Positions 24,799-35,360 of a DNA stretch of 64,000 nucleotides are shown here, in pieces (position 1 is the first letter of the stretch; each line of letters starts with the position of its first letter). The position numbers and the translations under genes were made by a program. Source of the stretch: Inia geoffrensis (Eukaryota > Chordata > Mammalia > Artiodactyla > Iniidae); assembly GCA_036417435.1 (NCBI GenBank), contig CM070904.1:38722408-38786407 (forward strand), written 5' to 3'. The notes beneath the pieces were generated by a model, which saw only the letters and a list, made by a program, of their open reading frames with translations, was not told where the DNA came from and made no database searches.

Positions 24799-25006
24799 TC
24801 CGAACACTTCTCTGCCATCTCAAAGCACTGCATTCTATAGCAATTCTCTTTAAAATGCTAACTGGTTCAACCTGACCATTGCACAGGATAAAACGGGGGT
24901 TTGCAAAACCAGGCCATATTCCATTTTATCCCATCTCTCTGTCAACCACCTCCTTGGAGAATAAGACTGGGGGCTCCTTCTGACGCTTTTTAAAAAATAC
25001 TTTTAC

Positions 25007-25337
25007 GGGCTTCCCTGGTGGCGCAGTGGTTGAGAATCTGCCTGCCAATGAAGGGGACACGGGTTAAAGCCCTGGTCTGGGAAGATCCCACATGCCGCAG
25101 AGCAACTAGGCCCGTGAGCCACAACTACTGAGCCTGCGTGTCTGGAGCCTGTGCTCCGCAACAAGAGAGGCCGCGATAGTGAGAGGCCCGCGCACCGCGA
25201 TGAAGAGTGGCCCCTGCTTGCCGCAACTAGAGAAAGCCCTCACACAGAAACGAAGACCCAACACAGCCAAAAGTAAATAAATAAATGAATAAATAAAATT
25301 AAAAAGTAACTGTACCATTTTTTAAAAAAAGGAATCT
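25007..25337 (+). mobile_element. CHR-type SINE, long subfamily
   Basis: Head gggcttccctggtggcgcag and an extended 3' body ('agaaacgaagacccaacaca') ending in (AATA)n. The flanking 'ttaaaaaatacttttac' recurs at about 25338..25356 with extra A. Confidence 0.92.
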
Positions 25338-25356
25338 TTAAAAAAAAATACTTTTA

Positions 25357-26383
25357 CTGCACTTTCTGAAACGTACCATTTTCCTTGAAATACTAATTTA
25401 CACAACTTCAAAAGTCAGTTTATATTGCTTAATCTCTACTGATTTTCTCTCCCTTCAAAACTATGAAAAGGATTGAGCGAAGGCCTGTCAACATGTAAAC
25501 GATGCCTTACATTTTTTTTAATATTTCATATTACAAAAGAAACTTAGGAAACTAAAGAGTAAAACCAGCAGCGCTAACAACACAGCCACAGGCCACCTCA
25601 GGGGTCTAAAATACGAAACACAGACAGGTGCACATACACTGAAGCTACTCTGTAGTTAAAGCGGGAAAAAATATAGTTTATCCTCTACATGTTTTGGTTT
25701 CACTGGACCAGAACAAGTTGAAAGCAACTTGGGAACAAATTGAATGTACCATAGAAAGCAACAAAGATCATATCATGTGTATGTCAATGCCAACATTTTA
25801 TAGGCAAGAACTTACAGGAGTTAATTGTTTGCTTGCCATAAAAAAATGGTAAGACCGTTCTGAAAAGAAACAGAACGCTTCTCACAAAGCAATATTCCAA
25901 TTCCATATGCATTATGCAAGTCTTTTCCTATTATAAGAAATGGAACAAATTTTTTATGATAACTCAACTGATCAGGCATAATACGGGAAACCAAAATTTC
26001 CTCCAGATTTGTTCTTATTCTGAGATTAAAGACATCAAATGTAGGCTTCTTCTCCCAAAGGAAAGACTTGCTCAGTATTTCTTCACATTTGGGTCCTAAT
26101 TCAAACACCCACGTTATAGAGCCGTTAACATCTCTATCAGGCACACAGCCGTGCATCTGAGTAACTATTATTCTGTTTGTAAATCACCTCTCCCTTCCTG
26201 GCGTTCCTCTTTCTTTCCATATGGAAATTATGGTGTCAGATTCGGACCCCACCACCAGACACCGCGACCAAATTATCCTGCAGGGACATCAGTCGGGCTC
26301 CAGGGACATCAATTGGGCTCGTTATTCTTGTTTCAGCATTAAAAAAAAAAGAAAAAGGAGGAGGAAGAGCTATTTTCAGGAAT
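25357..26383. other. Intronic sequence; contains one unusually protein-like ORF
   Basis: No repeat recognised. The minus-strand ORF at 25821..26156 is described separately. Confidence 0.55.
25821..26156 (-). other. Unassigned 111-codon ORF in TMEM163 intron 2
   Basis: I do not recognise this ORF. It starts MHGCVPDRDVNGSITW and ends IFLWQANN. Its composition is balanced and protein-like (about a third hydrophobic, with Cys, Trp, His and charged residues), unlike the low-complexity ORFs around it. It overlaps no repeat that I can name. The frame has a TGA about 30 bp upstream of the ATG. Just past the TAA stop is ctcctgtaagt, a good donor-like sequence, and 'ttactcag' precedes the ATG with only a weak pyrimidine tract. 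It could be a fragment of a processed pseudogene, an unannotated exon, or chance. Confidence 0.25.
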
Positions 26384-26391
26384 CAGAATTC

Positions 26392-26677
26392 CTCTTTTTT
26401 TTTTTAACATCTTTATTGGAATGTAATTGCTTTATAATGTGTTAGTTTCTGCTTTATAACAAAGTGAATCAGTTATACATATACATATGTTCCCATATCT
26501 CTTCCCTCTTGCGTCTCCCTCCCTCCCACCCTCCCTATCCCACCCCTCTAGGTGGTCCCAAAGCACAGAGCTGATCTCACTGTGCTATGCGGCTGCTTCC
26601 CACTAGCTATCTGTTTTACGTTTGGTAGTGTATATATGTCCATGCCACTCTCTCACTTCGTCCCAGCTTACCCTTCC
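26392..26677 (-). mobile_element. 5'-truncated L1 3' end
   Basis: T run, 'aacatctttattggaatgta', then antisense 3' UTR with 'cccaaagcacagagctgat'. Duplication cagaattc at 26384..26391 and 26678..26685. Confidence 0.9.
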
Positions 26678-26781
26678 CAGAATTCTGCTTGACCAGATTT
26701 CCGGCTCACTGGTAAATGTTTCTACCCTGAAATGCATTATTCTTGGCTGCTAAATGTGTGGCTTTAAGAAAACAGAAAACA

Positions 26782-27062
26782 GGGCTTCCCTGGTGGCACA
26801 GTGGTTGAGAATCTGCCTGCCAATGCAGGGGACATGGGTTCAAGCCCTGGTCTGGGAAGATCCCACATACCATGGAGCAACTGGGCCCGTGAGCCACAAT
26901 TACTGAGCCTGCACATCTGGAGACTGTGCTCTGCAACAGGAGAGGCCACGATAGTGAGTGGCCCGCGCACAGCAATGAAGAGTGGCCCCCGCTTGCCACC
27001 ACTAGAGAAAGCCCACGCACAGAAACGAAGACCCAACACAGCCATAAATAAATAATAAATTA
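26782..27062 (+). mobile_element. CHR-type SINE, long subfamily
   Basis: Head gggcttccctggtggcacag, extended 3' body and (AAT)n-rich tail. Left flank 'aagaaaacagaaaacag'. Confidence 0.92.
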
Positions 27063-27124
27063 AAATTGCAACCTCCCTTTAAAAAAAAACAGGAAATTGC
27101 AACCTCCCTTTAAAAAAAAACAGG
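27063..27124. repeat. Perfect 31-bp tandem duplication
   Basis: The unit starting aaattgcaacctccctttaa and ending aacagg occurs at 27063..27093 and again at 27094..27124 without mismatch, directly after a SINE tail. Confidence 0.93.
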
Positions 27125-28224
27125 AATCAGAAAAAAAAAATGTTTTTAAATAAAACAAAACAAAAAGCCAAGACATGGTACTACAGTGTTTACAATATAA
27201 ATTGCTTCCAGGAATATATGCTGAGTTTTGCAGGGAGCACTTGGTCAAATTCTAATATTCCCTCTTGGGAGCCAACACCAACTTCCAGCAGCAGCTCTAA
27301 CTGTGCAGAATGGAATTTCAAACACACACAGGGCAGCATCTTCCGGCGGACACAGCCCTTTCTTCTCCTGCTCTGTGGCGTGTCACATGAGACACCTCGT
27401 ACGATACTCATCACTTAGAATATAGATCTTTCTGTTAAAGTCATAAATTAATCACGAAATGCACAAAATACATTTTTTCCCTAACATTAAAGAAAATAAG
27501 TAAAAAACACTGTGGTTTCCAGCAAGGTTGAGCTGAAGCTGGATGTCAGCGCTTAGGCTTGTGAATCACTGCACGATGTAATAAGAATAAACACCACACA
27601 CACATCTCTATAGGCTGCAAATGTTAGCAGAGAAAACGCATGTCATGGGGCTTCCTAACACGGAAACAGGATCATCCATGGGCAGAAAGTGTTCAGTTGT
27701 CTTAGTTCCTCTTGATTATAATAAATATTTTTGTTTCCGTGGCCACTGAAAACTTGAGAGAGGACCCTCCCATTCTCCTTTCATTAAAACGTACGGATGA
27801 TTTTATTCTAAACCTTACGCAGATATAATCGGGGGAAAGATTGCACTCATCTGGTGGCATGAAGCTCAAAATACGCATCTCAAGGACGTATATTTGTCAC
27901 ATGTCAGCCCAGGCTGAAGGCATCCACCAAGAGAATATTTTCACTATTCAGCTGGCAGCCAGAATCTACTGCCACGAACCCGCATACGGATGAGAGCCAA
28001 AGCCCCCAGCCACGTTCTCTATTTCTTCTTCTTAACCACCACTTGCCTCTGCAGAGGAGAGAAGCCATTTTGCTAATTTATAAGCAACCTGACTATGCAA
28101 CCATTGAAAAAAATTTACTCATCAATGGTAGTCAGCTAAAAGCAAAAGCACATCCCATAGGAGTCAGAGAATAAAACAGGCAACACCGGCACATACATCG
28201 CTCAGCAAGACTCCGGATACTCAC
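27125..28224. other. Intron 2 sequence next to exon 2, no other gene
   Basis: Mostly unique. Short ORFs at 27190..27425 have no known domain. Nothing else assigned. Confidence 0.6.
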
Positions 28225-28344
28225 TAAAGGCAGCCACCGCCAGGGCCAGTGTGACAATAATGGAGAACCAGGAGACCCACAACGCCTTCTTTCTGTAGTT
28301 CTGGGCTTCGTGGGGTTTTAGCCGAGTGCTGCTTTCTAGTAAGC
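28225..28344 (-). CDS. TMEM163: TMEM163 coding exon 2 (end of codon 68 to first base of codon 108)
   Basis: On the minus strand a pyrimidine-rich tract ending ttgtcag (28350..28345) is followed by a 120-bp exon encoding GLLESSTRLKPHEAQNYRKK and then a hydrophobic run (ALWVSWFSIIVTLALAVAAF). This is the entry into the first membrane helix. The exon ends at A 28225, followed by gtgagt, a strong donor. Phase is 1 at both ends, matching exon 1 and the known gene. Reading on past the donor gives a stop after about seven codons, as expected for intron. Confidence 0.96.
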
Positions 28345-31300
28345 CTGACAAAAACAAGAAGAAAAGGAAGTTAGGCATTTCCTTATTAAGAAACCCACAA
28401 CTAGAGCTATTCTTTCTTAGCCAAGGATTGCAAACTGACAGCCCGCGGGCCAAGACGTGGGGTTTTTCAATTGAAATATAGTTGATTTACAACACTGTGT
28501 TAGCTTCAGGTGTACGGCAAAGTGATTCAGTTATCCAAGAGGTGTTTTAACATTCAGGAGGGGCGCACGGAAATCAAGCTTTCTGGCCTCTCTTGAAAGA
28601 TCTCGGGCTCTGGCAATATCTGGCTCGTGTTCCCAAGGGTAATGGCAGCTGTCTTCTTTCTCAAGTACCCTACCACCCCCTGACCTGACCTATGACCCCA
28701 GCCATCCCCCCGTCCCTGTGGCTCACTGGCTCACATAGGTGCTGCTCCTTCTAACGAGACTTTTTCACTAGAAAAATAGCACAAGTAGCCCACATCTGGT
28801 TGGGCATTTGGGCTCCTCAGCGTGGCACTGATTTGCATTGCTCCATCAGCATGGCCCTAACTGGCGGACCGGGGTTTGGGGTTGTGGAATACAATTGCCC
28901 CCACGCCGCCCCTCAACAGTTAACAGAAGGAGGGCCATTTCTCTTTAACCACGACCAACAGCCACCTGGCCTAAATGACATGCCACGTTTTCTTCCCTCT
29001 CTTTCTGCTCTATAGTATCTGTTCCTGTGTATCAGTCAAATGTCAAAAAATTCTCACACTATTGCAGCGGGGTAAACCTGCTAAAACTGGAGGTCGCTCC
29101 CCAGGTGGGTCACGTGTAAGAAAGGTTTGATTGCGTCTCCTATGCGTTCAACATTGAGAGTCCTCAACAGTAACAGAAATTCAGGACGACTCTGAGGCAA
29201 TGCCCAAGCTTCAGCAGCCATGGGTTGAAGACTAAAACATCTTCAGCACGATCTTGATTTATATTTTTTCTTCTCCTTTGTAAAGAGATCATATACGGCA
29301 TCTCTTAGCTGCATGAAGAACCACACTCTCAGCCCAGCATTCTACATAAACAGGACAACATCTCTGGCCAAACAACCCATAATATACCTTTCAGAGGTGG
29401 AGCAGCCTCATCACAACAGCTCCAAATGATGAAGGAATTGGTAGTCAGAGCTTAAGCACCCACCTGTAAAATAAGGCACAGTGTGCAACAAATCACACCT
29501 AAGCATTGTGGAAAAGGCATCTTCCCGTTAGACTGACTGGGTACCACATTAAGCCTCTGGTTGCCAAAAACTGCATCCTGCTCAAAAATTATAACAAGGA
29601 CCCTGTTAAAACTTCCCAATTCCATTAACTACCCAGATTTAAGCACCCTGAAGAGGGCCTAAATAAACAGGAAATGTGGAGAAGCCTGCTTACTGAGTCC
29701 AGTGTACAGCCACAGATTTTTTTTTAATAAATTTAATTTATTTTATTTTTTATTTTATTTTTGGCTGTGTTGGGTCTTCGTTGCTGCGCGTGGGCTTTCT
29801 CTAGTTGTGGTGAGCAGGGGCTACTCTTCATTGTGCTGCGCAGGCTTCTCATTGCAGTGGCTTCTCTTGTTGTGGAGCATGGGCTCTAGGTGCACAGGCT
29901 TCAGTAGTTGTGGCACGCGGGCTCAGTAGTTGTGGCTCGCAGGCTCTAGAGCGCAGGCTCAGTAATTATGGCGCACGGGCTCAGTTGCTCCGTGGCACGT
30001 GGGATCTTCCCAGACCAGGGCTTGAACCCGTGTCCCCTGCGTTGGCAGGCGGATTCTCAACCACTGCGCCACCAGGGAAGGCCCCACAGATTTTTTAATC
30101 ATTGAAACCCATAGACTTATTTACAAGCAAAAGGTAGATGAATTTGCAAAAGGTAGGTAATAAACTCCATCTCCATCACCTCACTGTAAAAATCTCCCCA
30201 GACCTTCCTTTAAAAATGCACTTGGACGGAAAAAAGAAAGACCTTCTCTCTTATCAAATTGTGCCCTGGGTACAAGTGATCCCAAACTGTCCCTTTGTCT
30301 GCTTCCCTAGCTGCTGAAAAACACCCCATTCTAATTTTCAACTGTGATCACCCGTGACTCCAGTTAAAGCCACAATCTAGAATAAGCAGATCCCGGTGAC
30401 TCCCGATAATTTATTTCCCTTTGCCCAAATGATACAGAAATCTTTCTTTCATCCTGGCCAATTGATTTTCAAGAGAAGTGAAGCTGTAACATTTAAGTAC
30501 TGACTCAAATAAGCAGTTCATTTGCTGGGTACTTTCACAGCAACCATCTTGAGAGGTTAGCCACTGGGGGTAAAAACGAGGTTTTTTTCTAGAAGTAGAT
30601 TTAATTTTCTAAGAGAAACAACAAGGATCTGGGCTTTCAATTCCAACACATGACATTTATTTTCCCTACAAAAGCCAGCTGTTTCCAACAATATGACTGG
30701 AGCTGACCACACAGACCAATCATGTGCCTCACCCTAGAGTGGGCCAGCGCTCCCCTTGGAGGGAGTCTGGGATGCCAGCTCACCTGGGCTGCACTGCCCT
30801 GCCAAGGTGGCAGGTGAATCCTCTGATCCGCAGGACTGATAGCTCTTCCCCAGATCTGATCCTGTATGTGCTTCCCCATGAGATGCTTCAAACTTGAAAC
30901 ACTGGAGTAAATTGGAAGACTGTCCAAGAAGGGAAGAACTTTCCCATTTCTATCCAACATTATGTTTCCTGCTAGTTTGCCTTCCTAAAAATAGAGCCAA
31001 TACCAAGAATGGAAAACTTCCCACTCCTCAAAGGAAGTGGGGTATAATGACCTATGAGGACCCAGCTCATAAATGAAAGGTCCGCACACAGGTGCCACTA
31101 CCTCCGCCCCGTGTTAGCTGCATGCACACGTGCAGGACACAGAGATGCGCTGAGAATTCCTGAAGCTTTCAGGAAGCTGTGTGTCAAAGGTAGAAGAAAA
31201 GCAGCACAGCCTACAGAAGCCAAGGCAGGCCTCAGATCTGCACACAGGGCTGGATCCTTCCTACCCATAGTTGGCCTCCACATTCAAATTTTTAATCTCA

Positions 31301-34300
31301 CTTGAATTTCACCTATTTGTAATTTGGGCCTGGCAACAGTAAGCATAAGGGTTGTATTAATGAAGGACTGATACCTTATGTGGGGGGGAGGAGATGCAAA
31401 TATATGCAGGGAAATTGACGCCATCAGTCATTTCCATGCTAGTATGAATTTGTTCCAATTGCTTTCTCCTAAGAGTTAGTCCTGCTTGGATTCTCTGAAG
31501 GAAGGGGTATATTCATTAGATGGGAAGGTAGTAGGAAATGCTGAAGCATGTAACACTCTAGGGCCCTAAGGCTTGGGGCAGAACGATGGGAAAACACCTG
31601 TGGGGAGAAGAGTGGGTATTAAAAGGTAGGGCATGGAAATGTGTAAGACAGACTTGGCCTGTGTTTTGTTTTAGTCCCTAAAGGTTTTGGACCACAAACC
31701 TCTTGCTCCCTGAACTACAAGGCTCAGTAACTGCAGTGTCATTTGGCTGGCAATATGAGCTCATTAGGGTTCTGGGAACCAGCCCACATCACTTCTAAAG
31801 AAAAAATACCTCTCAAGTCTCCAAACACTAGATTTGTATAAAGCAGGCCTTTGATCAAAGTTAAATGGAGCCTGTCACAGGGTCCTGATAGCTCAGAAGG
31901 AATTTAGGGCAAGAGAGAAGGCCAAGTATAGGTACAAATCCAGGTGCCCACCCACCACAAACACACATACCCATTGGTAGGTATTTAGGCCTCGAAGAAA
32001 GCAAGCCAAACATGATGTAGAGATACACACCAAGCAACTGTTGAGGCTTCCTCCTCCCCAAATCCTCTCACCATTAGGAAAAAGGTAGCAGCAATGGAAC
32101 AGTTCCCAAGGGATACAAAAAATCGATATTGGAAAGATGCAGCCCCGTTAAAAAAAAATAACACAAACACAAAATATTATAAGAAACCTCCCTAGGTAAG
32201 CTTCTGATCTATTTAACAAAAATGACTCATTCAGCATTAACTCTTTGCTGCCAGCAATGGGTCAAACAGAAGAATGTCACACTGACTTTCAGCTTTCAAT
32301 GCCACAAGGCGCTGGGCTCTTTGGGGGACAGGGTTCATCTTAACAGAGAGGCAGTGTGTGACATGCAGCGCTTTCACACAGTGACAGTTTATGAACAGTG
32401 AATGCTTTCATGCTATAACATAATGGAAAATGAAATTCAGTTGACCAGTGAAAAATAACCTTAAGAATAAATTCAGAAGGGCTTTTTACACTTGAGCATG
32501 AGCTACAAAATGACACTAAACATTAACTGGCCCTAGCACTTTTTTCCCTCCTATCATTGTGTGAGGTGGGGAGAAATAGGCCAGCTTTTACAGATGACCT
32601 GCAATGCTACAAAAATAAGCCCAGCCCAGAGTTCGGTATTTCTTCAATGCAAAAATTTTAAATCCCACAACACTAGTTATAGTGGGAAAGGTAATTAACA
32701 CGACCTACACTAAAAATAACAGGTTTTGCTGGGTGCTTGTGATGTCACCCATCATCAGCTTGAAAATGACAGTCGAGTTAGGTGAGCACAGGAGGAGAAA
32801 CTGCAACATAGGCGCGGAACTCGTTGCACCTGGAGGGGCTCCAGTTCTCACCCAAGCATCCCTGCCGATTCTCGGGGAATTGCCGTTTGCATGCTTCACA
32901 TGCTACAGTTTAAAATTTCTAAGACGAAAGAGATCGTGCATCCAAACACTAAACCGGAATAAAAATGTACAGGAGACACTAAGAATAGGACAGAAACCTG
33001 TGAAGACTGAAATATACAAATCCGCCGCAGCCAACAAAATAAGGCTTCCAAGAACAGGGGGTGGAAGTGGCGACGAGCCGGCTCCCCGTTAAGGGCCGGC
33101 TGTCAGAATCCCGTTTCGGCCACTAACCGGGTTTAGGAAAGCCACCGAGTCTTTCTGAGGGGGCCGATTTGGATTTCGATTCAGCAAGAAGCAGAGAAGG
33201 TAGAGACGTGGCTACGAAGAGGGCTCCCTCTGAGCCAAAAGGAAACGAGAGAGGGAGAAAAAGAGGAATGTAGAGAGAGACACGGGAATGAACAGGGTAC
33301 TCTGCCATTTCTTATGGGCAACTCAAAGGGGGCATCAGCTGTCGGTCAGAGGGTCGGGTTTGGCCTCCCCGGAAAGGGACATTTGCGGGCTTCCAGGCCA
33401 GTGTCTTGGGAAGAATTCTGAAGGAGCTAGAGATGGGCGCTCCGGGAACCATCAGGTTCCAGTGGCATCCATCCAGGATTGGTGGCCCAAAACCAAGTGT
33501 CCCAGGCCTCTCCCCCCATCGGCAGATAGCGGGGCAGTGACCCACGGTAAACTGGGTCCCCTGTAAATGAGAGTCGGGAGTCACCCGACTCCCGTTCGCC
33601 GGGGCGGTCGCCGAGGGACTCCTCGAGGCTAAATCCGCAAAGGGAAGTTCTCCCGGGGAGCCGGCGGGGGCCGGGGAAGAAGGATGCACCGAGCTCAGGA
33701 CCCTCCCAACTGAGCGGGACCCGCAGTCCCCAGGAGCGCTCGGCTCCGAAAGCAAAAGAAAAAAAATCACACACACACACACACACACACACACGCCTCC
33801 CGCAAACTTTTCCAGTGGGCGCCGGAGGGACCAGGGCTGGCCGAGAGGAGGACGCGGGCCCCGGCGGGGTCGCCCAGGAGCCAGCACGGTTCGCGGGTTC
33901 CGGCGAAGGCTCCGCGGCCCAGGCGGCGCCGGCCGAGGGAGGTGCGGCTGCCGCCCTCTGCTCTACGCGCCTTCGCGGGAAGTCCCGGCTCCGCGCCGCC
34001 GCACGCGCCGAGGAGCCGAGCCCCGCGCCCGGCCCCACCCGCCAGCGGGGAGAGGCGGGCCCGGAGCAGCGGCTCCTCAACGCGCCCGCCCGGCGGGAGG
34101 AAGGGGCCGGGCCGGGGGAAGGGACCCGGGGCGGCGCGCGCTCACCTCGATCCTCCAGCCCGTCGCTGAACTGGCCGCTCTCGCTGATCCGCAGCTGCCG
34201 CTCCTCCTCGGGCTGCGGCGGCTCGTGCGCGGGGGAGCTCAGCGGGCCCGGGCCGGGGGCGGCGGCCAAGGGCGCGTGGACCCGGGGCGGTGGCGGGACG

Positions 34301-34347
34301 GCAGGGCCTGGGGGGCTGCGGCGCTCGCTGCCCGCGGCCGGCTCCAT
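28225..34347 (-). CDS. TMEM163: TMEM163, 5' part of gene (exons 1 and 2, partial CDS)
   Basis: This is the 5' part of TMEM163 (also called SV31), a membrane protein of synaptic vesicles, endosomes/lysosomes and plasma membrane. It binds and exports zinc, is related to the CDF/SLC30 transporters, forms dimers and partners TRPML1. Joining 34347..34146 to 28344..28225 gives 107 complete residues plus one base of codon 108. The human protein has 289 residues, so about 37% is present. The N-terminal part (1-68) is a Pro/Ala-rich cytosolic tail ending in the conserved stretch RISESGQFSDGLEDRG. Residues 69-87 are the juxtamembrane segment LLESSTRLKPHEAQNYRKK, and 88-107 begin transmembrane helix 1. 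Both introns are phase 1 with GT/AG borders. Later exons, with the remaining helices and the Asp-based metal site, would lie to the left of the window; I saw none in 1..28224. Identification rests on recalled family sequence and is close to certain. Confidence 0.96.
28464..28540 (-). mobile_element. Small old L1 3' fragment in intron 1
   Basis: 'caattgaaatatagttgatt' followed by 'tgtgttagcttcaggtgtac' is the antisense end of an older L1. It lies about 120 bp upstream of the exon 2 acceptor. Confidence 0.65.
28541..29709. other. Intron 1 unique sequence
   Basis: No repeat or gene recognised. The 71-codon ORF at 28800..29015 has no domain. Confidence 0.6.
29723..30083 (-). mobile_element. CHR-type SINE, long subfamily
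   Basis: Antisense body 'ggctgtgttgggtcttcgtt', head complement at the right, T/A-rich tail at the left. Perfect 13-bp duplication ccacagatttttt at 29710..29722 and 30084..30096. Confidence 0.94.
30097..33559. other. Intron 1 unique sequence, 3.5 kb without recognisable repeat
   Basis: The longest stretch of the window free of obvious transposons; it adjoins the CpG island. Short ORFs lack domains. Absence of insertions can reflect regulatory constraint, but sequence alone does not show this. Confidence 0.55.
33768..33794. repeat. (CA)n microsatellite in TMEM163 intron 1
   Basis: An uninterrupted CA run of about 27 bp sits some 350 bp downstream of the exon 1 donor, inside the CpG island and preceded by an A-rich tract. 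It is probably length-polymorphic. Confidence 0.95.
34146..34347 (-). CDS. TMEM163: TMEM163 coding exon 1 (residues 1-67 plus first base of codon 68)
   Basis: The start ATG is at 34347, reading MEPAAGSERR, and matches the known TMEM163 N-terminus. The exon encodes a disordered Pro/Ala/Ser-rich cytosolic tail, an acidic patch (PEEER, residues 46-50) and the conserved QLRISESGQFSDGLED segment, whose serines are plausible phosphorylation sites. It ends at a G (34146) followed by gtgagc, a consensus donor, so Gly68 is split 1/2 across the intron. The whole exon is inside the CpG island. The frame stays open past the donor to 33427, but the donor and the match to exon 2 show that the spliced form is the real one. 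Confidence 0.96.
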
Positions 34348-34760
34348 GGCGCGGGGCGGCGACGACGAGCGCGGCGGGTACTCGAGTCAGAAGTGCGAGG
34401 CGCAGCGGCTGGGAACAGGCGGAGGGACGCACCGACCGCGCGGAGAGGGAGGGAGGGCGCCGCGGAATGGAGGTGCGGCGGTGGCAGGGGGCGGGGGGTG
34501 CGGGCGCGGCGCGGCTCGCGTGGCGGGTGGCAGAGCCTGGAGCCCAGTAGTCGGCGCCGCGCTCCGCCCCCGGGGGCAGGTGCGTGCGGCAGGGACCCGC
34601 CCCGAGGCACGGGCGCCGGAACCGGCGCTCCGAGGCCGGTGGGAAGGGAGGGATGCGGCCGGGCCTGATACCCGGAGGCTCGGCGGTGTGGGAGGACGAC
34701 TGGGAGAGCCGTGACTAGCAGGCGGCCGGGGCAGGGCCTGGTGAGGGTGTGACGGGAGAC
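34348..34760 (-). promoter_or_regulatory. TMEM163: TMEM163 5' UTR and proximal promoter (CpG-island type)
   Basis: The 400 bases upstream of the start ATG are extremely GC- and CpG-rich, with no TATA box in good context. A GC box (ccgccccc, 34564..34571) and several GC-rich Sp1/KLF-like stretches are visible. This fits a TATA-less CpG-island promoter with dispersed starts. The transcription start cannot be placed from sequence alone. Confidence 0.65.
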
Positions 34761-35360
34761 CTGCCCCACTCGTGCCGCGGGATGGTGACCAGAGGAGACC
34801 GACCGCGACCCCGGACCCCACTCCTTTACCGTCCTAGAAGCCTGCGGCCGCGCTTGGGTAGAAAAGCCATCAGCGCCCTAATTTGGCATCTTTCTCCTCT
34901 GGAGTCGCACAGGCTTCAGAGACTATGGAGGGTCTCCTGCCTGGGCTGCCATCCTCACCGCCCATCCCGGGAAAACGAGGTTCACCTGCACCAAGCCCAT
35001 CCGTGTTGGGCCTTCTTCTAGGAGCTTCGACTGCCCTCCAGCACCAACTTAAGGGGACCGGGTATCTTAGGACCACAGGGCTTTCTAGAAGATGTTTGGA
35101 CCCCACCCCACCCTCCTTGCGACTGCCCCTGGGCCTTGGTCCCAGCCGGTCCCCCACCAGCTCTCTACTTCCCCTCTGAGTAGCCGAGCCTTGCCCGTAC
35201 TTCAGGCCTCCGATGGAAGCCTCCCTCCTACAAGAAGCCCTCCCCCTGGCTTTCTTGGCGCGGCCAACTGTCCCCACCTCTGAGCGCGCGGAGCTCGTCC
35301 CTTTGCGCCGTCGCGCTCATCTCCGCAGCGAGGCGGCGAATTCGTCCACTCCGGGACCCA

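Larger units (their letters stand above)
1..28224 (-). other. TMEM163: TMEM163 intron 2, 5'-proximal part (inferred)
   Basis: The exon 2 donor at 28224 opens an intron that runs off the left end of the window. I found no segment continuing the TMEM163 protein after residue 107. The assignment follows from gene structure rather than from a visible acceptor. The interval is dominated by L1 and SINE insertions, listed separately. Confidence 0.75.
28345..34145 (-). other. TMEM163: TMEM163 intron 1 (5,801 bp, phase 1)
   Basis: Bounded by a gtgagc donor at 34145 and a ttgtcag acceptor at 28345. It contains an old L1 3' fragment (28464..28540), one long CHR SINE (29723..30083), a (CA)n tract near the donor and the downstream half of the CpG island. 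The rest looks unique. Confidence 0.93.
33560..35360. promoter_or_regulatory. CpG island covering TMEM163 exon 1 and promoter
   Basis: CpG dinucleotides are abundant and evenly spread from about 33.56 kb to 35.36 kb, against marked CpG scarcity outside SINEs elsewhere in the window. The island spans the start of intron 1, exon 1, the 5' UTR and about 1 kb upstream. Long ORFs on both strands here (up to about 300 codons) are a by-product of GC content. The edges are estimated by eye. Confidence 0.85.

Noticed and set aside
33815..34714. 299-codon plus-strand ORF antisense to TMEM163 exon 1
   Set aside because: It lies entirely in the CpG island, has Gly/Ala/Arg-rich low-complexity content and no domain. 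Long open frames on all strands are expected at this GC level.
34348..35360. A divergent gene starting from the TMEM163 CpG island
   Set aside because: No plus-strand first exon with a credible donor and recognisable protein could be found. Divergent non-coding transcription remains possible but is not visible in sequence.
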